Virus record (IMG/VR): IMGVR_UViG_3300032297_000024
Location: 1 to 27,867 of that record
DNA: 27,867 nt
Direction: 5' to 3' (one strand)
From: a virus
Shown here: positions 10,101 through 15,615 of the stretch, in pieces
Numbering within the stretch: position 1 is the first letter of the stretch
Layout of the letters: the number at the start of each line of letters is the position of its first letter
Program-made: the position numbers and the translations under genes
The notes under the pieces: model-generated
What the model was told of the DNA's origin: nothing
The model's database searches: none
Seen by the model: the letters and a program-made list of their open reading frames with translations, nothing else

Positions 10101-10650
10101 CAGATAGCCAGCCGCTTTCTGTTGAGCCTAGACTGAACTCTGATACTACGCTGGTATTGGTTACAAAGTAAGTAAGTGTACCAGTTGTAACAACTGTTCC
10201 GGTTCCGTTAAAAGGAATAAAATCTGATTTAATATCAGATCCGAATATAACAGTGTCAGTAGTTGTGTTATCACCTAAGACGATATCGCCGTCTGCTGTG
10301 ATGTTTCCTGTAACATGAAGATTACCGTCGATAAGTGTATCGCCGATAAGTGTAATTGTTTCTTCGCCGCCTGGTTGAAATACTAGCGGGCCATAAAGTG
10401 TTTCGATTAAACTAGTACCAGTTGTACTAGAGCTGATGTTTACTAGACCGATTGTGCCAGTATTGGCAATAATCTTAAAGGCATTAATTGTGCCGTTAAC
10501 ATCTAGTTCGTATTTAGGAACACTATTTCGAATACCAATCTTTTTGGCACCGACATCCCAGAAAATTAAATCTCCGTCAATTGCTAATGGAATCCCGTCG
10601 CGATTCAGGTTAGCAGCAAGTAACGGACCGGTAATACGACCTACGGCCAT
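4135..10650 (-). CDS. Giant virion/fibre-like repeat protein (2,171 aa)
   Basis: This is the largest gene here. It begins MAVGRITGPLLAANLNRDG behind a GAGGAG ribosome site. Domain order by residue: 1-160, an N-terminal beta region with the LIDGNLHVTGNITADGDI pattern of T4-like fibre proteins; about 240-405, a beta-helix-like segment (LYVNENGNDDNDGRAMD, FHVNSGVYIAQMTMLNLRRG); about 465-1250, five repeats of the 160-residue type; about 1285-1400, a Gly/Cys-containing block (GAGGGALVDGNAPS, CDIAVRCESGGIC); about 1670-2040, three more repeats; and a C-terminal region with FFTSTDQNGDFRIGPG, a motif common at the ends of cyanophage-type virion structural proteins. The truncated gene at the left edge is its paralogue. 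A long fibre or other particle-surface protein is the best reading; the sequence gives no receptor. Confidence 0.9.
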   Translation of the reverse strand: MAVGRITGPLLAANLNRDGIPLAIDGDLIFWDVGAKKIGIRNSVPKYELDVNGTINAFKIIANTGTIGLVNISSSTTGTSLIETLYGPLVFQPGGEETITLIGDTLIDGNLHVTGNITADGDIVLGDNTTTDTVIFGSDIKSDFIPFNGTGTVVTTGTLTYFVTNTSVVSEFSLGSTESGWLSGYIQDIYTKRIDTIATGTDIQFFPDIPLLERTINKTVTINGDIRVYGGSPIGTFPVVNNVLYVNENGNDDNDGRAMDSSRACRTITGATNSPFYKEGTIIKVAAGKYFEDNPIQLKPYTTVMGDSLRTTFIEPLNNGVDLFHVNSGVYIAQMTMLNLRRGEVTRYAPGGAGTYTTGAYCVAFPPRLDNPIDIFHSPYIQNCTNQTGPWLYDGTMFVPNQTVQVPQVVATSTYVSGTTTLLVNVLEIPTTQMLEIGMAVNGAGILINPDIPVAVVEDILNPDSDFQSAKSLIVSNKSFLQSEAVAYVDLNFSTLTYDRVKFRRDAGVIIDAIAHDTILGGNTKIVSAGRQYSDNATTATVAAFTHLASVINQVVDNLPVSVTFGNVESQTFDLALTGGAVVAPRVTELVQLLNDIILNNVSYENAAALLNANRGFLQNEVVSFVNQTYVGQPLTGFTYDKSIFFANVGLAIDALATDLLYGGNEQSVIAGNQYWDGVTSLIPTEQEETIAAFNYLANVARNVILGKSLLEPYQSTVTQYINTLTIGNNASAEIIEKNVLALTDIINLGTDTSVIVQSNSGVPTTVPGTLNSYQSLVDNKEFIQHEVVAFVDTTFTKLDFIYNAAKCYRDTGIIVDSLAIDLIYESNSNSAFSGLQYWNQAATNIPGEEPTTIGAFTYLRDIVEQIIQGNAISPLQVPVQQNTVTTGTASASVVESVVANCDLIINIISTGTAGVSDLILGNGDASTDGQIINAYNSLVANKSFIQAETIAWVEANKPIGFSYDAEKCLRDAGFIVDCIAVDLLRGGNRQSIQAGVSYFGYNSTSTVLVNEIPQTTAAYKYLKFVVDKVVQGTKITNPYQSTSTQNINLPPATKAEADSIVNNLSLITDIIRNGPSVAPELTSVGLTYSTSTNLVRAFDLLKANRNFIQAETIAYVDKTFIDPYVFTYNEDLCYRDVGLIVDAISNDIINRSNVNTLIAGKSYWNGAVSVIPGQLKETANAIRYAKNVALDIIANNPVTYSYQTGTVVTQLINPLLQGGALATPLVESNFNAISTIIENGPEYTPFSTDSTLTQFIVTLSTSTIASANNDIVYFGQTTVYPVEDKNIPGEWEENGFADRRIDPHGAGGGALVDGNAPSLNSPIQSFVFDAFTQLNQGGTGIHIINRGYAQLVSVFTIFCDIAVRCESGGICSITNSNANFGDLCLVAEGYGPREFGGTVYNPSGFFYNKLTNSWEYSENYPEGFFPNKSEVCIFVPDPNDRPHIALVMEVVPPDIYNDYDGNVVPYKNEQGYPGFLAAVNTTGTITTGSYTISGIDTTGFAIGQNLYIRDQFGNEADNNGLGTRYLNSNTIITDISYQTIQLSNPITATGSEPGNENYFNLYACGNAYYTVLTSEIASSPYASGASKIRGQENETIDAINFMNSVVNSVISNTTIDSPYSTATAQVVNLSYSAGSGATEFIDDKLSILTGVILSGPQSAPTVLTTGTIPIGAKDAITLLELNRIFIMNETVGYVDAIYNSFTYDQAKCERDTGLIVDSIALDLLHDGFTQSQYAGIQYWNQSGLTGGIEGQLTTTSNAIAYARDLAVSVVTGYGSTNNTVSTLFNTILDILGGVLVDTSDAIVPNGPVSSVPTIVNAYNALLAAKSSIQSQTISWINANNPDFTYDQNTCERDLGYIVDCVAFDLIHSGNRQSIQAGSYYYSFGSDVSAIPNEIPQTTAAYNFIKSIIGDIITGTPTSPSYQNQITQTVSSNPGTIDEVNAAAERIDLITSIINNGPGITPVTPISLTASTSTNVVNAYNLINANRDYIKAEVIAYIDSEYGGFTYDRLKCRRDVGLIIDALQADLATGGNFRSVEAAKTYYTKDGTYHLVTMEEYVANPLLFVDGCKVNFYQRSYMSASGYLFEYVGAGTQYGALPQVGRVDPNQSKETVQLNNGKVFFTSTDQNGDFRIGPGLVISQATGVLSGRTFQKSLFAEMTPFILAVEADAGG
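4530..5640 (-). repeat. Three further ~160-residue repeats, second array
   Basis: Three more units of the same family lie after the glycine-rich block, with motif starts near 5605, 5170 and 4690 (LNRIFIMNE, AAKSSIQSQ, ANRDYIKAE). A partial unit with only the second half (GQENETIDAINFMNS, SPYSTATAQVVNL) precedes them at about 5670-5910. The last unit runs into the C-terminal region after EAAKTYYTKDG. Confidence 0.75.
6900..9250 (-). repeat. Five tandem ~160-residue repeats, first array
   Basis: The 'NKxFIQxE' motifs of the five units lie near 9215, 8815, 8310, 7825 and 7340, so the spacing is about 400, 505, 485 and 485 bp. The first two units are the most diverged: they read SNKSFLQSE and ANRGFLQNE and lack the Cys-x-Arg-Asp that the other units have before the 'GLIVD' helix (RRDAGVIID and FANVGLAID instead). 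The unit family is the same as in the left-edge paralogue. Confidence 0.8.
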
Positions 10651-10742
10651 CTTAGCTCCTCAATACACCGTGTTACACGGATAACCACCTTACATTGCGG
10701 GTTTACCACAGTATGACTCTGCTAGAAACCTAGCATCAAGTG

Positions 10743-10750
10743 TATTTATT
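10743..10750 (-). promoter_or_regulatory. Candidate late promoter (AATAAATA)
   Basis: The octamer differs from the T4 late consensus TATAAATA only at the first base. It sits in the 129-bp gap ahead of the 2,171-residue gene and would give a leader of about 87 nt. That leader holds two small hairpins (GCTAG/CTAGC and CCGTG/CACGG). Confidence 0.45.
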
Positions 10751-10779
10751 GGAAAAGTAATATTTGTGCTTTATAGGCT

Positions 10780-11556
10780 TCAGCTTGGAGGAAAATATCC
10801 GTCGTAGCCTAATAATGCCACTACTGGTTTAGCAGGTACTGCTCCTGTAAACTTTAAGTAAGACCCAGTATTGTAAGAGAAAAGAACATTTGTACTAGTA
10901 TCTAGTGTAGCAGCGGTTGGGAGACTAATATCAACATGGAATGTTGTTGCAGTAAATGGTATTGTTGTAAACACTGAAAATGTTCTAACCACTGTAGTCC
11001 CGGAAGCAATTGCAGTTCCAGTTGATGCACTAACTGTGCAACCTTCAAGAATATTATAAATGCCATTAACTTGAATAGTAGATGAATTTATAGCAGATTC
11101 AGCAACTACGCTTCTAGTAATAGTACTAGGATTAAATTGAATGCCGTAGTTAGTTTCTGGAATTTGATATACATTGTCTACATATACCATAGCATTTTGA
11201 GGGCCTGCAATATAAGATGCTTCATAATCTGGATTTAATGGTCCAAATAAATCATTAGCATAATTTCCATTGCCTAAATTTTGTACCACAATGGTCGATG
11301 GACGAACTGTTCTAACTCTTTCCCAGGCTCCGCGAATATATGCTTCCATATCTTGAAGATCTTGATTATAACGAATCATACCTTCTTCAGGAGAAGTATT
11401 AGGCAGATTAGCATCGCCAGGACGATCGTCAGTAAGACCATTAGGAAGTTGTAAGCTCACTGCGCTTGTTGTAATAATTTCGCCGTTATCTTTTACAGCA
11501 AAACGATTGCTCATCGGGTTGTGGTTATCAAGTGGTAGGCGTTTATAGAATTTCAT
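10780..11556 (-). CDS. Virion/fibre-like structural protein (258 aa)
   Basis: Start MKFYKRLPLDNHNP lies one base after the stop of the preceding gene and has no clear ribosome site, so translational coupling is likely. The N-terminal part has EEGMIRYNQDLQDMEAYI followed by GAWERVRTVRP, a pattern (short peptide displayed, then 'G-x-W-E-x-V-R') often seen at the start of phage fibre and baseplate-attached structural proteins. A middle segment, NAMVYVDNVYQIPETNYGIQ, is of the kind repeated in cyanophage virion proteins. The rest is Thr/Ser-rich beta sequence. No catalytic residues or membrane segments are seen. The exact role is unknown; membership of the fibre module is inferred from its neighbours. 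Confidence 0.82.
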   Translation of the reverse strand: MKFYKRLPLDNHNPMSNRFAVKDNGEIITTSAVSLQLPNGLTDDRPGDANLPNTSPEEGMIRYNQDLQDMEAYIRGAWERVRTVRPSTIVVQNLGNGNYANDLFGPLNPDYEASYIAGPQNAMVYVDNVYQIPETNYGIQFNPSTITRSVVAESAINSSTIQVNGIYNILEGCTVSASTGTAIASGTTVVRTFSVFTTIPFTATTFHVDISLPTAATLDTSTNVLFSYNTGSYLKFTGAVPAKPVVALLGYDGYFPPS

Positions 11557-11557
11557 T

Positions 11558-11875
11558 TTAAGATAATTGCATGTAACTTACAGTTGTTGTAATAACGCTG
11601 TTTTGAGTTGCTTGAGCTGCAACACTATCGCCGTTACTTAAAATAAAGCGTTCAGTGTCAATACTAAATGTTTCTTTAGCAGGAATAAAAATTTGATTTA
11701 AAATTTTATTGTTATCGCCCGCTGCTTGGCCAGTTGGAACCATCCATACATCAATATACGCATCTGTTGCACTATCAACATTGCAAAAAATTATAGAGGT
11801 TACTGCGTTTTCTCCGGAAGCAATAAAAACTGTCGACGGAGCTGTTGCGCTTAATTGTGTACATGCAATTGCCAT
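11558..11875 (-). CDS. Small beta-rich virion-associated protein (105 aa)
   Basis: ATG follows an AAGGAA ribosome site, 10 bp after the upstream gene. The protein is a compact, strand-rich sequence with STVFIASGENAVTSIIFCNV, then FIPAKETFSI, then ILSNGDSVAAQATQNSV. The same order of elements occurs in the 128-residue protein at 3738-4124, so the pair are probably diverged paralogues of one small beta-sandwich family. One lies just after a 335-residue fibre-like gene and the other between the two giant genes. A small adaptor or decoration protein is possible; no function is recognised. Confidence 0.8.
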   Translation of the reverse strand: MAIACTQLSATAPSTVFIASGENAVTSIIFCNVDSATDAYIDVWMVPTGQAAGDNNKILNQIFIPAKETFSIDTERFILSNGDSVAAQATQNSVITTTVSYMQLS

Positions 11876-11884
11876 GTTTGTTCC

Positions 11885-12892
11885 TTAAAATATCATTCCA
11901 AAAATTAACGCTTTCCTTGCGGAAACTAATTCACCATATACGGTGTTTACACCGTCAGTGTGGTTATACAATAACCCTGTAGAACCTGCACCAGTAGTTG
12001 AAGTGCTATATACTTTAGTCTTTCCAACTTCAGGTAAAGGCGGAGACCATGTAGGAAACACTGGAGATTGAAATGCAACACCGTTTTGTGCAACAACTAA
12101 TCCAGTTCCATTTGTTTTTAGAATTAAATCTGTGTTAGTTGTAATTGATTCAATTTGTGCGTTAGTAAATCTTAATCCGCCAATAACTGCGCTGTTTGGT
12201 CGTAGTACAAACACTGCTGCTGTATTGACATAGGCAGTAATGTTACTTTCTTGAAAAGTTGTACTGTCATCGTTAATAACAATTCTAGTATCGTTATCTC
12301 TACCTAATACAGTTGTAGCTGTTGTTGCAAAAGTTGCTAAGCCGGTAAACGGTCTGTTATCAACATATTCTTTGTTAGGGATGTCATCAGGATCGACAAC
12401 TCTACTTGCGTAGTTAGTTTGGCCTGCTACAGATAACATACCTGCAACACCTTGTCCTAGAAAGTTTAATCTACCATCTAAATTTGGACCGTTGCCGTCA
12501 AATTGTATTGCACTAACACGGATAGCAGTAAGGTTAGGACCTTTTTTAAAGTCCCATAACCCTCGAACACTCGGTCCACCTGCTGACCAATTAACAGTAT
12601 CATCCCATACCATGTATGCAGAACTAGTAGAGCTTGCGTTGTTGCCACGATCAATTTGAATTCCAGAAGTACCTAGAGATACATATCCGTTAGTCTCGCC
12701 TTGGTTAAGAATTAAAATATTGTCTTTAATTTGTGAATCAATTGATTCAATAAAAGTTTGTGTACCTTTGACATCTAAGTTACCAGTAATAACAACCGTA
12801 CCGGTAGTAACACCTGTATCTAAGGTAATAGTACCTTTATTGGCTGTTGTTATTCTGTAGTCGCCGGATAACTTAAGAACATCAGTGGTCAT
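11885..12892 (-). CDS. Fibre-like virion structural protein (335 aa)
   Basis: The start follows AAAGGAAAG. The N-terminus (ITLDTGVTTGTVVITGNLDV, then KGTQTFIESIDSQIKDNILILNQGE) is a strand-turn-strand pattern typical of T4-like phage fibre and virion proteins, and the giant protein at 4135-10650 has a similar one (LIDGNLHVTGNITADGDI). A central segment with VDPDDIPNKEYVDNRPF resembles linkers in such proteins. No enzyme motif is seen. A trimeric fibre or baseplate-attached structural part is likely from composition and context, with the precise position in the virion unknown. Confidence 0.82.
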   Translation of the reverse strand: MTTDVLKLSGDYRITTANKGTITLDTGVTTGTVVITGNLDVKGTQTFIESIDSQIKDNILILNQGETNGYVSLGTSGIQIDRGNNASSTSSAYMVWDDTVNWSAGGPSVRGLWDFKKGPNLTAIRVSAIQFDGNGPNLDGRLNFLGQGVAGMLSVAGQTNYASRVVDPDDIPNKEYVDNRPFTGLATFATTATTVLGRDNDTRIVINDDSTTFQESNITAYVNTAAVFVLRPNSAVIGGLRFTNAQIESITTNTDLILKTNGTGLVVAQNGVAFQSPVFPTWSPPLPEVGKTKVYSTSTTGAGSTGLLYNHTDGVNTVYGELVSARKALIFGMIF

Positions 12893-12910
12893 GAAACTTT
12901 CCTTTATTCG

Positions 12911-12918
12911 TATTTAGC
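12911..12918 (-). promoter_or_regulatory. Possible late promoter variant (GCTAAATA)
   Basis: The TAAATA core of the T4-type late promoter is present 18 bp upstream of the start at 12892. If T4 spacing applies, transcription would start near 12905 and leave the AAAGGAAAG ribosome site in a 13-nt leader. The first two bases do not match the consensus, so this rests on position. Confidence 0.35.
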
Positions 12919-12922
12919 AGTT

Positions 12923-13507
12923 TTAGTAGACTCTTAGTTCTACAGATTCTACCAATACTGTTTCTTTGTGCGGATAAAATAGATGACTTTGGAATCGAAG
13001 AGTGACTCCGAAGCTAGAATCTGTTACGATTTCAGGAGTTAGTACTGCATCCCACAAATCTGACATGTTTCCGTAACTAGTAGTATTATAGATAGGTACA
13101 TGTCCTAAATCATCTGTATTGTAGTTGATTTTGTTTGAACCTAAAAAGTCATCGTTATATCGAAGACTGATAGTGTCATCCATAATTCGTCCTTTTCGTC
13201 TGATGTTAGTTTTAAGTTCAATACCAGAAATTACTTCAGGTACATTAGAAATTCTAAAATCAGTTAAGTGTAGATACCATGTTTTCATCCTCAACGGAGC
13301 ATGACCGTCATTAGAAATATACAGTAAAGGCTTAACGCTTTGTATAAACGGAGATCCAGAATTTAGATCAAAGTTAGGAAAATCTGTCGGAATGCCGTAT
13401 TGATCTAGCACCTTTGTTGTGCCTCGTTGCCATTGTATATGGTTATCAAAATCTTCAAATTCAGGATTTTGTGTTATGTTTTTAGAAGTATACCATTGTG
13501 TTGTCAT
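12923..13507 (-). CDS. Unknown virion-module protein (194 aa)
   Basis: Start MTTQWYTSKNITQNPEFEDF is the first gene after the terminator at 13522-13548. No Shine-Dalgarno sequence is visible; the bases before the ATG are TAAATACATC. The protein is a soluble, strand-rich sequence with many aromatic residues (WYLHLTDFRISNVPEV, FGVTLRFQSHLFYPHKETV) and ends VESVELRVY. I do not recognise the family. Placement at the head of the fibre module suggests a particle component, perhaps a jelly-roll-like fold, which is inference. Confidence 0.8.
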   Translation of the reverse strand: MTTQWYTSKNITQNPEFEDFDNHIQWQRGTTKVLDQYGIPTDFPNFDLNSGSPFIQSVKPLLYISNDGHAPLRMKTWYLHLTDFRISNVPEVISGIELKTNIRRKGRIMDDTISLRYNDDFLGSNKINYNTDDLGHVPIYNTTSYGNMSDLWDAVLTPEIVTDSSFGVTLRFQSHLFYPHKETVLVESVELRVY

Positions 13508-13511
13508 GATG

Positions 13512-13519
13512 TATTTACC
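13512..13519 (-). promoter_or_regulatory. Possible late promoter variant (GGTAAATA)
   Basis: The TAAATA core lies between the terminator and the start at 13507. With T4 spacing, transcription would begin inside the ATG, giving a leaderless message, in keeping with the missing ribosome site. The match is weak at the first two bases. Confidence 0.3.
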
Positions 13520-13521
13520 GT

Positions 13522-13548
13522 AAAAAAAGGCTCCGAAGAGCCTTTTTT
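13522..13548 (-). terminator. Rho-independent terminator with UUCG loop
   Basis: On the minus strand GGCTC-TTCG-GAGCC is followed by seven T's, and the A-rich 5' flank can extend the stem. It lies 13 bp beyond the stop of the 240-residue gene at 13562 and separates it from the fibre module. The plus strand also ends in six T's, so it could work in both directions, though no plus-strand gene is nearby. Confidence 0.9.
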
Positions 13549-13561
13549 AGAGTTATAACAA

Positions 13562-14284
13562 TTAAGCGTTAGTTAAAGATACTTGATTAGTACCAGTCGC
13601 TGCGCCTAAAGTCCAACCAGCAGTTAAGTTAGTAATAAGTGCTGTGCTTGTATTTGTCCTATTAAGTAGCGTTACTTTATGTGCTGTTAATTTAGTAACA
13701 TAATAAGTTGCGCCGCCGCCATCAGTAGCAAAAATGTGTGCTTGACCTGGAACTAGAGCATGACTAGCACCGGTACCTGCTCCAATTCGTACTTGGCCAA
13801 TACCTTGGCTGTTACGAACTAGATAACGACGACTTGCTTCTTGTTTGATAATATCGCCTCCAGATACAGCAGAGCTTCCTGTTGTTAGATACGATGTAAT
13901 AGAAATAGCATTTTGCTGAGTAGCTGCTAGCGTAGCCTGAGTGGTTGCCGCAACTCCGCCAGAACGAGCTGGAGTATAAGTGATTGTAATGCTTGATGTT
14001 GAAGTATAACCGCTACCTTTTTCAGTAACTGATAAACTTTGTAGTCTACCTTGACCGCCGTTAAACCAAACAACTGCTGTACCAGTTGCGGCCACGCCGC
14101 CTGGTAGAGTAGGAGCACTTGCTACCCAAGTAACTGCTGTACTTGTAGAGTATCCTGCGTTAGTTGCTGTGTTAGTTACAACAATAGAGGCAATGCCTTC
14201 ACCACCGATAAAGTTATCTGCTCTTGTGCTAGCAGATCCTAAGTTTGTATTTCCGAAATATTTCTTGTTAATTGGGCGTCCCAT
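13562..14284 (-). CDS. Virion-type beta-rich protein downstream of gp23 (240 aa)
   Basis: I chose the ATG at 14284 (MGRPINKKYFGN) because AAAGGAG lies just before it. The frame is open back to 14362, but that extension begins next to the gp23 terminator and covers the leader. The protein has Gly/Thr/Ala-rich beta sequence with two similar blocks, GIASIVVTNTATNAGYSTST and GRLQSLSVTEKGSGYTSTSS, each followed by a Val/Ala/Thr strand: an internal duplication of the 'GxGYTSxPTI' kind seen in marine phage structural proteins. It stands alone between two strong terminators, so its dose is probably set separately. It may be a capsid-surface or tail component; the function is not recognised. Confidence 0.83.
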   Translation of the reverse strand: MGRPINKKYFGNTNLGSASTRADNFIGGEGIASIVVTNTATNAGYSTSTAVTWVASAPTLPGGVAATGTAVVWFNGGQGRLQSLSVTEKGSGYTSTSSITITYTPARSGGVAATTQATLAATQQNAISITSYLTTGSSAVSGGDIIKQEASRRYLVRNSQGIGQVRIGAGTGASHALVPGQAHIFATDGGGATYYVTKLTAHKVTLLNRTNTSTALITNLTAGWTLGAATGTNQVSLTNA

Positions 14285-14352
14285 TTGTTTCTCCTTTTGT
14301 ATGAGCGTTCTAGGCCCTACGCGGTGGGTGCCGCATAATAATCTAGATATTA

Positions 14353-14360
14353 TATTTAAC
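14353..14360 (-). promoter_or_regulatory. Possible late promoter variant (GTTAAATA)
   Basis: The TAAATA core lies directly behind the gp23 terminator and ahead of the isolated gene starting at 14284, with a predicted leader of about 63 nt that ends in AAAGGAG. The first two bases differ from TATAAATA. The position between terminator and gene is the main support. Confidence 0.35.
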
Positions 14361-14383
14361 AAAAAACCCGCCGAAGCGGGTTT
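14361..14383 (-). terminator. Rho-independent terminator behind gp23 (UUCG loop)
   Basis: The minus-strand sequence ACCCGC-TTCG-GCGGGT is followed by a run of T's. It lies 27 bp beyond the gp23 stop. It would end the head-gene transcript and keep strong capsid transcription from entering the fibre module. Confidence 0.92.
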
Positions 14384-14410
14384 CTTGTATACTTTTAAGT
14401 AAAGTTCTGA

Positions 14411-15592
14411 TTAACGGAAACTTACTGTAGAGCTTGCAATAGCAACCTTACCTAAGTAGTCAGCTGCATTACCTAAGCTGCTAGCAGTGTTGGAAAGTTC
14501 AACATAGCCATAACGAGTTAGGAAACCAACAACTGGTTCAAAGGTGTTAGGATCTAGAACAACACCAGAAGACATCAACGGAATGTATGGGCAATAGAAT
14601 GCAGCAGCGTCAGCTTCGCTAGCACCTTTGTAACCAATCAAGATCTGGTTGTTGTCGTTTGTGTCGCTTAGATAAGCGTCAACATAAATTCTCATGCTGT
14701 TGTTCAATGTACCAACAAACTTAGTGTTTGTAGGAGCTTCGAATGTACCTTCTGTAGTACGAGCAAACGCAGAAGTTGTAGCAGACTGAAGGATCGTTAG
14801 AGCCTGGTTAGATACAACTGCCCAGTTAGCAGCACCACGACGAGTACGCTGAGCGATCAAGTTAGATACACGGTTGATCTGAACAGCTAGAGCAGCGTGT
14901 TCGTCACCAACGAATGTAGCAGTACCAGATACTAGAGACTGGTCATAAGTTTCTTCAACGGAAGCTAGGGCACGAAGGCTAGCTAGAACTTCTTGGTCGA
15001 TTTCAACTGTAATTTCTTGAGCTAGAGCAGCCATGATTTCTGCTTCGATGTCAATACCTTGTTGGGCTTGTGCATCTTGAGCAGCTTCAAAAGTCCAACG
15101 AGCACTTAGTTTACGAGACTTAGCTTCTACGCTGGCTTTCAAGATTTGAATGCTCATACGCTTACCTGGTTGACCTTCTAACTGGCTAGTTGCGCTAGCA
15201 CGAGGAGTAGTGTCATTGTTGTTACCAGAATAAGCAGCAGCAATCTTGAATGGGCTTAATGCCTCTTCACCTGCTACAATACCATCACCTGCGCTTGTGT
15301 CAGCATAGCGAACACGCAATGTATGGATTTGACCAACTGGACCAGTCATTGGCTGAACGCCGATGATTTCGTTGGCAATAACCGTCGGCATAACACGACG
15401 GATAACTGGAAGAATAACGCGGTTTAGAGTAGCGATATTACCAGAACTTGTTGCACCACTTGTAGCGGCTTCAGCTAGATACTTGCGTGTGTTTTCTAAG
15501 CATACATTCATGCTAGCTTTACGAGTACCTTGTAGGCCTTCAAGCAGAGCTTCTTTGGTCTCTGACCATCTTTCATTTAATAGTTGTGACAT
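14411..15592 (-). CDS. 23: Major capsid protein, T4 gp23 family (393 aa)
   Basis: Forms the head shell. The family signature is clear: NRVILPVIRRVMPTVIANEI, then GVQPMTGPVGQIHTLRVRYA, and near the C-terminus AFYCPYIPLMSSGVVLDP and GFLTRYGYVEL. A gp21-type maturation site L39-A40-E41|A42 would remove a propeptide of about 41 residues; LLE|G at 16-18 is a second possible site. At 393 residues it is much shorter than T4 gp23 (521), the loss lying mostly in the N-terminal propeptide and the middle (insertion-domain) region. AAGGAG precedes the ATG, and the gene lies 23 bp after gp22 and before a strong terminator, the usual arrangement for the most abundant protein. Confidence 0.97.
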   Translation of the reverse strand: MSQLLNERWSETKEALLEGLQGTRKASMNVCLENTRKYLAEAATSGATSSGNIATLNRVILPVIRRVMPTVIANEIIGVQPMTGPVGQIHTLRVRYADTSAGDGIVAGEEALSPFKIAAAYSGNNNDTTPRASATSQLEGQPGKRMSIQILKASVEAKSRKLSARWTFEAAQDAQAQQGIDIEAEIMAALAQEITVEIDQEVLASLRALASVEETYDQSLVSGTATFVGDEHAALAVQINRVSNLIAQRTRRGAANWAVVSNQALTILQSATTSAFARTTEGTFEAPTNTKFVGTLNNSMRIYVDAYLSDTNDNNQILIGYKGASEADAAAFYCPYIPLMSSGVVLDPNTFEPVVGFLTRYGYVELSNTASSLGNAADYLGKVAIASSTVSFR

Positions 15593-15615
15593 TTAATTTG
15601 TCTCCTTGAAAATAA

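Noticed and set aside
14285-14362. Upstream extension of the 240-residue protein to an ATG at 14362
   Set aside because: It would begin beside the gp23 terminator with no ribosome site, whereas AAAGGAG sits directly before the ATG at 14284.
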